NCBI GenBank assembly: GCA_902464965.1
Contig: CABQLI010000089.1
Coordinates: forward strand, 1 to 7,099
Length of the DNA: 7,099 nucleotides
Direction: 5' to 3'
DNA from: an uncultured Collinsella sp.
Lineage (GTDB): Bacteria > Actinomycetota > Coriobacteriia > Coriobacteriales > Coriobacteriaceae
Shown: one piece after another, positions 3,524 through 7,099 of the stretch
How positions within the stretch are numbered: position 1 is the first letter of the stretch
Layout of the letters: each line of letters begins with the position of its first letter
Notes under the pieces: model-generated
The model's input: only the letters and a program-made list of their open reading frames with translations
Databases searched by the model: none
What the model was told of the DNA's origin: nothing
Program-made: the position numbers and the translations under genes

Positions 3524-5050
3524 CTAGGTATTTTCGACATCTTCCTGCTCCAGCAGATCCAGCAGCTCTTGCCGTGAATGGATTCCTGCTTTCTCGTAGA
3601 TGCGGCGCAAGTGCGTCTTCACCGTGTTTCGTGAGACAAAGAGACGGTCGGCGATGACGGCAGCTGAACGGCCTCGTGCGAAATCCGTTAGAACCTCGGT
3701 TTCGCGAGCGGAAAGGCCGATGCGGTCTTGCAGCGAAACGGCCTGCAAAGCCACCTTGTCAATTACGCGAGCCCCGTCCGCATCACCGCTCGCTTCGACA
3801 GGAGCCCCTTCTGGGCTTCGTTGCGACGCTTCCGCCGGGGACGGCCCCAAAGAAGTCTCTGCAGAGGCGGATACGACGGTCGGCAACTTCGTCGCTTGTT
3901 GGTCGGCGCTCTCAATAGACACCAAGTCCCTCTCGATGGCGTGGGAGCGAACAAGCCAATAAGCATACAGGGCGACGAGGATGACGATCCAAAAGAACAC
4001 AAGGGAGATCGAGGAGAGTTGCGTCAGGGGAATGCCCTCGCTGGTTAGGAGGAACTGGGCGAGCATTCGGCCGATTTGCGAGCCCAAAATCATTTCTGCG
4101 CAGAGGAGGGACAAGGCAAGAGTACCATCAACGTGGAGGGCGCGCTGCTCGCGTATCACGAAGGCCCATCCGAGTATCCAATAGGCTAGATACGACGTCA
4201 TCACGACGACCCTCGAAAGACCTCCGTCATCGCTCCCCGTTGAGGATGCGAGAATGGCGGCGGCATAAAGAGGCACTGCGATGGCAATGGCGGTATCGGG
4301 GCGGAAAGGCTTCCGGAATATCAGCAGGCAAATCACCAGAACGATCGCCAGCAAGGCATTGGTGAGATGGACAGATGGGCCGTCGGCATTCGAGCTCATC
4401 CAGCCGTGCAGATCGGTCATCGCACCGAAAACGAAGGAAAAGGCGAGCGCGCCGATGAGGACCACTGTATAGCGGAGCAACCAAGTCCTCGGTAACGTGC
4501 CGGCTTTCCCGGTTGAGGCTTGCGAAGATACCGTCGGTGCGTGAAGATGGACAAGCTGTACCGCAACCAGGCAGGCGAGGCTTAGGGCTTCTAACCCGTA
4601 GCGCTCGAGCCCGACTGGCAAAGGAAGGGTGCCGAAGAATCCCGAAGACAGCAGGCTCCCGAAGAGGAATCCCAAGGGCAGGGCGGCCTCTAGGAATGGA
4701 AGGCGACGAGAAAGCGAGGCAGTTATCCAACCGAACATGATGCAGCCATAAAGTAGGCGATCGATTAGAATGGCTGGAACGCTCGCCCCGTCGACTTGTT
4801 GGAGAAAAACCTCTACGCAAAGAAGCACCGTGCCCAGGGCCACCGCCACTTCCAGTCGAAGACGTGGCTTTCCAAGTGTGAAGGCAAACCCAAGAACTGC
4901 GACAGTTGCGCCCTGAGTGAGGCGTAGAATCGGCGAAACGAGGGGATCCTCATCCGCAGTGGCGGGCATGAATCCGGCGTGCCACAAGCAACCGAAGCCC
5001 ACAGCAAACATCGCTGCGCAAAAAAGAGACGTTCCCGACGCCTTGTTCAC
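3524..5050 (-). CDS. Membrane-spanning LuxR-family transcriptional regulator, 508 aa
   Basis: The first 370 or so residues contain about twelve hydrophobic helices (roughly 7-27, 44-60, 67-84, 95-113, 121-141, 153-170, 191-211, 231-246, 252-270, 280-298, 309-335, 346-368). A polar Ser/Ala/Glu-rich linker (about 375-440) leads to a C-terminal LuxR helix-turn-helix (about 445-501: LSARETEVLTDFARGRSAAV, then IADRLFVSRNTVKTHLRRIY). The HTH would face the cytoplasm while the helices sit in the membrane, so this is a one-component membrane sensor-regulator, abundant in Eggerthellaceae beside oxidoreductase genes. The start codon is GTG (5048-5050), with AGGAGG four bases upstream; the next ATG is only at residue 14 and would cut the first helix. 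It is divergent from the flavoprotein gene, with 219 bases between start codons, and probably controls it. No phosphorylation or known ligand domain is visible, so the signal is unknown. Confidence 0.93.
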   Translation of the reverse strand: MNKASGTSLFCAAMFAVGFGCLWHAGFMPATADEDPLVSPILRLTQGATVAVLGFAFTLGKPRLRLEVAVALGTVLLCVEVFLQQVDGASVPAILIDRLLYGCIMFGWITASLSRRLPFLEAALPLGFLFGSLLSSGFFGTLPLPVGLERYGLEALSLACLVAVQLVHLHAPTVSSQASTGKAGTLPRTWLLRYTVVLIGALAFSFVFGAMTDLHGWMSSNADGPSVHLTNALLAIVLVICLLIFRKPFRPDTAIAIAVPLYAAAILASSTGSDDGGLSRVVVMTSYLAYWILGWAFVIREQRALHVDGTLALSLLCAEMILGSQIGRMLAQFLLTSEGIPLTQLSSISLVFFWIVILVALYAYWLVRSHAIERDLVSIESADQQATKLPTVVSASAETSLGPSPAEASQRSPEGAPVEASGDADGARVIDKVALQAVSLQDRIGLSARETEVLTDFARGRSAAVIADRLFVSRNTVKTHLRRIYEKAGIHSRQELLDLLEQEDVENT

Positions 5051-5072
5051 CCTACCTCCTTTTTTTGGGATG

Positions 5073-5081
5073 ATTGTAGCA
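5073..5081 (-). promoter_or_regulatory. Extended -10 promoter for the LuxR gene
   Basis: On the minus strand the sequence reads TGCTACAAT: -10 TACAAT at 5073-5078 with a TGn extension (5079-5081). The -35 region at 17-bp spacing (AGCACA) is weak. The transcript would begin near 5066, leaving a leader of only about 16 bases, mostly the ribosome site. Confidence 0.5.
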
Positions 5082-5131
5082 GGATTTCACTCTGATGTGC
5101 TGTTTTACTAGGTACTTTCTCAGAACCATTC

Positions 5132-5191
5132 TTTTTGGGTGACAAAAAACAGCCCAATTCACAACTGGAGGATGACAGCCGTCTTAGGCTG
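5132..5191. promoter_or_regulatory. Candidate operator dyads in the divergent LuxR/flavoprotein intergenic region
   Basis: The region contains TTTTTG (5132-5137) with CAAAAA (5143-5148), TTGGG (5135-5139) with CCCAA (5153-5157), and CAGCC (5176-5180) with GGCTG (5187-5191). Each is a perfect but short inverted repeat. They lie between the LuxR promoter and the flavoprotein start, where the regulator would be expected to bind. No plus-strand promoter for the flavoprotein could be called with confidence; ATGACA at 5172-5177 resembles a -35 but lacks a good -10 partner. Confidence 0.3.
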
Positions 5192-5269
5192 ATTACCTAC
5201 TATCGACTGTGTTGATGCGGCAGTTCCGCGGTATCCGTCATGCAAAGGTTTCTACAAGGAGGAATCATC

Positions 5270-6922
5270 ATGTCCTATTCTCCCATTGCCAATTCTCGTT
5301 TTTCACGACGGGCGTTTGTGGGTGGTGCTCTTGCCACGAGCGCTACAGCTCTAATGGGCCTAGCTGGTTGCGCGGCCAAAGACCAGGGCGCAAGCCAAGG
5401 CACTCCCCAAGCGGTTCCGGGCACCGTTTCGGGTTCAAGCGAGCAGGCGGCGAAGACGTCGTTCCTGACGACGCCTGAACCGGTTCCCGAGTCAGACATC
5501 ACAGCAACCAAGGATGCCGACGTCGTTGTGGTCGGCTGTGGCATCTCCGGCATGGCGGCCGCCCGCGCAGCGGCGGATGCAGGTGCGAAAGTAATCGTGG
5601 TGGAAAAGTCCAACCGATTCAACTGCCGCGGCACCATGGGCTCTCAGCTTGGAAGCATCGGTAGCAAATATCAGGTGGAGGCCGGCTATCCCGAGATTGA
5701 TGCGGCAACGCTGGTCAACCGCTATATGCAAGACACGCTTCAAATGGCGAATCAGGGGTTGCTCGAGCATTGGGCGCATCATTCCGGCGAAGATGTGGAG
5801 TGGTTCCTAGAGCTGTGCGACGAGGTGGTCGTCCTGGGGCCTGGCGAGATGGTTCCCGAAGGACCGCTCGATGGCAAGGTGTACTTGATGCCTAAGACAG
5901 CCCAGAACCTCGAGGCCCGCTATCCCTCGTACGCGACGGCGATGAGCGTGAACTTTGACACTTCGTTCCCCGATGATGCCGGATTCTATTATCCGATGCT
6001 GAGCTTCCAGAATGAAGTGGAATCAAAAGGCGGTGAATTCATGTATGCCACCTGGGGACGCCAGCTTGTTAAAGAAGGCGATCGAGTTACCGGGATTCTT
6101 GTTCAAGACCTTGAAGGTGCGTACACGAAAATCAACGCTAAGAAGGCGGTAGTCCTCTCCTGCGGCGACTTCGGCAACAATAAGGAAATGCTCGAGGTGT
6201 ATGCCCCTCAGGCAGTGAATCTCAACTGCACATATAACTGCTTCGACGCAGCAGGCGACGTTTGCAACGTTGGACAAGGACATCAGATGGCCATGTGGGC
6301 TGGTGCTGTAATGGAAAAGGCTCCCTATGCACCCATGAGCCACCTTTCCGACATCTCGGACGTGCTGCTGGTGAACCGAAAGGGCGAGCGCTTCATCAAC
6401 GAGGATCTTGGAGCCCAGTCTCTTTCCAACGTTATCATGCGCTGCCCGGGAGAGGTTGCGTACTGTGTTACAGGAGAAGCCCAAGGCCCGAAGGTCCTTC
6501 AGCCTGGTCCCGATGCGGTGAAGCCCGAGCCCCTGAATACCCTGGAAGAGGCTGCTGCCGTTGTCGGCTGCGATGCGGCGACGTTCAAGGCCACGGTCGA
6601 GCGCTACAACGAGCTTGCAGCGGAGGGCGTTGACCTTGACTTTGGCAAGATCAGCAGCGCTTTGGTCGCTATTAATCCGCCCTATTACGTTTACGAGGGC
6701 CATCCGGGCAACATGTTGGTCATGATGGGCGGTATCGATTGCGACACCGAGTGCCGTGCTCTTGATGCCCAAGGCGACCCGGTTCCCGGGCTTTATGTTG
6801 CGGGCAATAACCAGGGATGCCGCTTTGGTGCCGAGTATCCCATGACAGCGCCGGGTATCAGCCATGGCATCGCGCTTTCGCTGGGACGCCTGGCTGGAAC
6901 CAATGCGGCTACTTTGGGATAA
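5270..6922 (+). CDS. Tat-exported FAD-dependent oxidoreductase (fumarate reductase/succinate dehydrogenase flavoprotein fold), 550 aa
   Basis: The ATG at 5270 follows AAGGAGG (5256-5262) at seven bases and places the Tat signal at the N-terminus; the upstream ATG at 5240 lacks such a site. The signal is SRFSRRAFVGG (twin arginines 13-14) with a hydrophobic stretch ending LAGC (Cys34), a possible lipobox, so the mature protein is probably lipid-anchored outside the membrane. The FAD Rossmann motif is DVVVVGCGISGMAAA (about 83-97), with ribose-binding Glu in VVEKS (112), then GTMGSQLGSIGSK. The C-terminal FAD region is DPVPGLYVAGNNQGCRFG followed by TAPGISHGIALSLGRLAG. The fold is that of flavocytochrome c fumarate reductase and urocanate reductase, but the fumarate-type NE..TRD and GANRLGGNA motifs are replaced by NEDLGAQSLS and FGAEYPMTAPG, so the acceptor is something else. 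There is no haem CxxCH or FMN-binding domain, so electrons must come from a separate membrane donor not encoded here. The LuxR gene is the likely regulator. Confidence 0.93.
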   Translation: MSYSPIANSRFSRRAFVGGALATSATALMGLAGCAAKDQGASQGTPQAVPGTVSGSSEQAAKTSFLTTPEPVPESDITATKDADVVVVGCGISGMAAARAAADAGAKVIVVEKSNRFNCRGTMGSQLGSIGSKYQVEAGYPEIDAATLVNRYMQDTLQMANQGLLEHWAHHSGEDVEWFLELCDEVVVLGPGEMVPEGPLDGKVYLMPKTAQNLEARYPSYATAMSVNFDTSFPDDAGFYYPMLSFQNEVESKGGEFMYATWGRQLVKEGDRVTGILVQDLEGAYTKINAKKAVVLSCGDFGNNKEMLEVYAPQAVNLNCTYNCFDAAGDVCNVGQGHQMAMWAGAVMEKAPYAPMSHLSDISDVLLVNRKGERFINEDLGAQSLSNVIMRCPGEVAYCVTGEAQGPKVLQPGPDAVKPEPLNTLEEAAAVVGCDAATFKATVERYNELAAEGVDLDFGKISSALVAINPPYYVYEGHPGNMLVMMGGIDCDTECRALDAQGDPVPGLYVAGNNQGCRFGAEYPMTAPGISHGIALSLGRLAGTNAATLG

Positions 6923-6941
6923 CGCCAAGGAGCGCTCTCAA

Positions 6942-6963
6942 AAGGCCGTAATAAGGCCGTAGT
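6942..6963 (+). repeat. Tandem 11-bp repeat after the flavoprotein gene
   Basis: AAGGCCGTAAT (6942-6952) is followed directly by AAGGCCGTAGT (6953-6963), differing at one base. It starts 20 bases past the flavoprotein stop. It does not form a hairpin and is not a terminator; a replication-slippage duplication is the simplest origin. Confidence 0.5.
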
Positions 6964-7011
6964 TAAGCAAGATAATGCCGTGATCATTTGTGAAGCCCCA
7001 TCTTGGAACTA

Positions 7012-7038
7012 GGATGAAGTTCAGAATGAACTGCATCC
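7012..7038 (+). terminator. Long hairpin downstream of the flavoprotein gene
   Basis: GGATG-A-AGTTCA (7012-7023) pairs with TGAACT-G-CATCC (7027-7038) around the loop GAA, giving 11 pairs and one A-G mismatch. It lies 90 bases past the flavoprotein stop and may end that transcript or protect its 3' end. No T-run follows, so it is not a standard intrinsic terminator. The rest of 6923-7099 holds no recognisable gene. Confidence 0.4.
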
Positions 7039-7099
7039 CAATTCTGCAAAGGACCCCGTTTCCTGAACGGCAAAAGAAGTGAATCAAGCGGCCCGGCTG

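Noticed and set aside
6023..6928. A 301-residue minus-strand open frame opposite the flavoprotein
   Set aside because: It is antisense to a well-supported FAD enzyme, has low-complexity content typical of a shadow frame and no domain.

Overview
The window looks like a chromosome segment from a gut actinobacterium of the Eggerthellaceae type (Eggerthella, Gordonibacter, Adlercreutzia, Slackia relatives). This is an inference from three things seen together: GC-rich coding DNA with strong AAGGAGG ribosome sites, a membrane-spanning LuxR-family regulator with about twelve helices, and a divergently transcribed Tat-exported FAD reductase. That regulator/flavoprotein pairing is characteristic of this family. 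No rRNA, tRNA, CRISPR array or intact insertion sequence was seen.

Layout. Bases 1-71 are the last 22 codons of a plus-strand sensor histidine kinase, followed by a short hairpin. Bases 158-436 (minus) hold a remnant of a second histidine kinase: the end of a transmembrane helix and a complete-looking phosphoacceptor (HisKA) domain, with no ATPase domain. Bases 454-1089 (minus) encode an intact 211-residue GyrI-like small-molecule-binding protein. It has a good ribosome site, an extended -10 promoter and a perfect 14-bp hairpin at the predicted transcript start. Bases 1210-1770 contain no credible gene but several palindromes, including two related 17-bp operator-like dyads. Bases 1771-2677 (minus) are a MerR-family regulator broken by two apparent single-base losses. 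Its promoter, with a 20-bp spacer and a 24-bp dyad typical of MerR control, survives at 2710-2741. Bases 2930-3380 (minus) are the decayed 5' third of an AAA_14/DUF4143-type ATPase. Bases 3440-3508 carry three imperfect repeats at an exact 23-bp period. Bases 3524-5050 (minus) encode the LuxR-family membrane regulator, and 5270-6922 (plus) its divergent partner, a Tat-signal FAD-dependent oxidoreductase. The last 177 bases are non-coding, with a tandem 11-bp repeat and a hairpin.

How it fits together. The right half is a working module. A membrane-anchored LuxR protein probably senses a compound or redox state and controls a flavoprotein exported by Tat and probably lipid-anchored, which would reduce an unknown organic acceptor with electrons from the membrane. 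Its active-site motifs do not match fumarate reductase, so the substrate is open. The left-centre (about 158-3500) reads as a decay zone with three broken genes from unrelated families around one intact gene, the GyrI-like protein, which may be a drug-binding or drug-hydrolysing protein. The broken MerR regulator probably also carried a GyrI-like ligand domain, so the locus may once have been a drug-sensing and detoxification unit. No clearly new system is proven; the most unusual signals are the 23-bp-period repeats, the paired dyads and the intact MerR promoter in front of a dead regulator.
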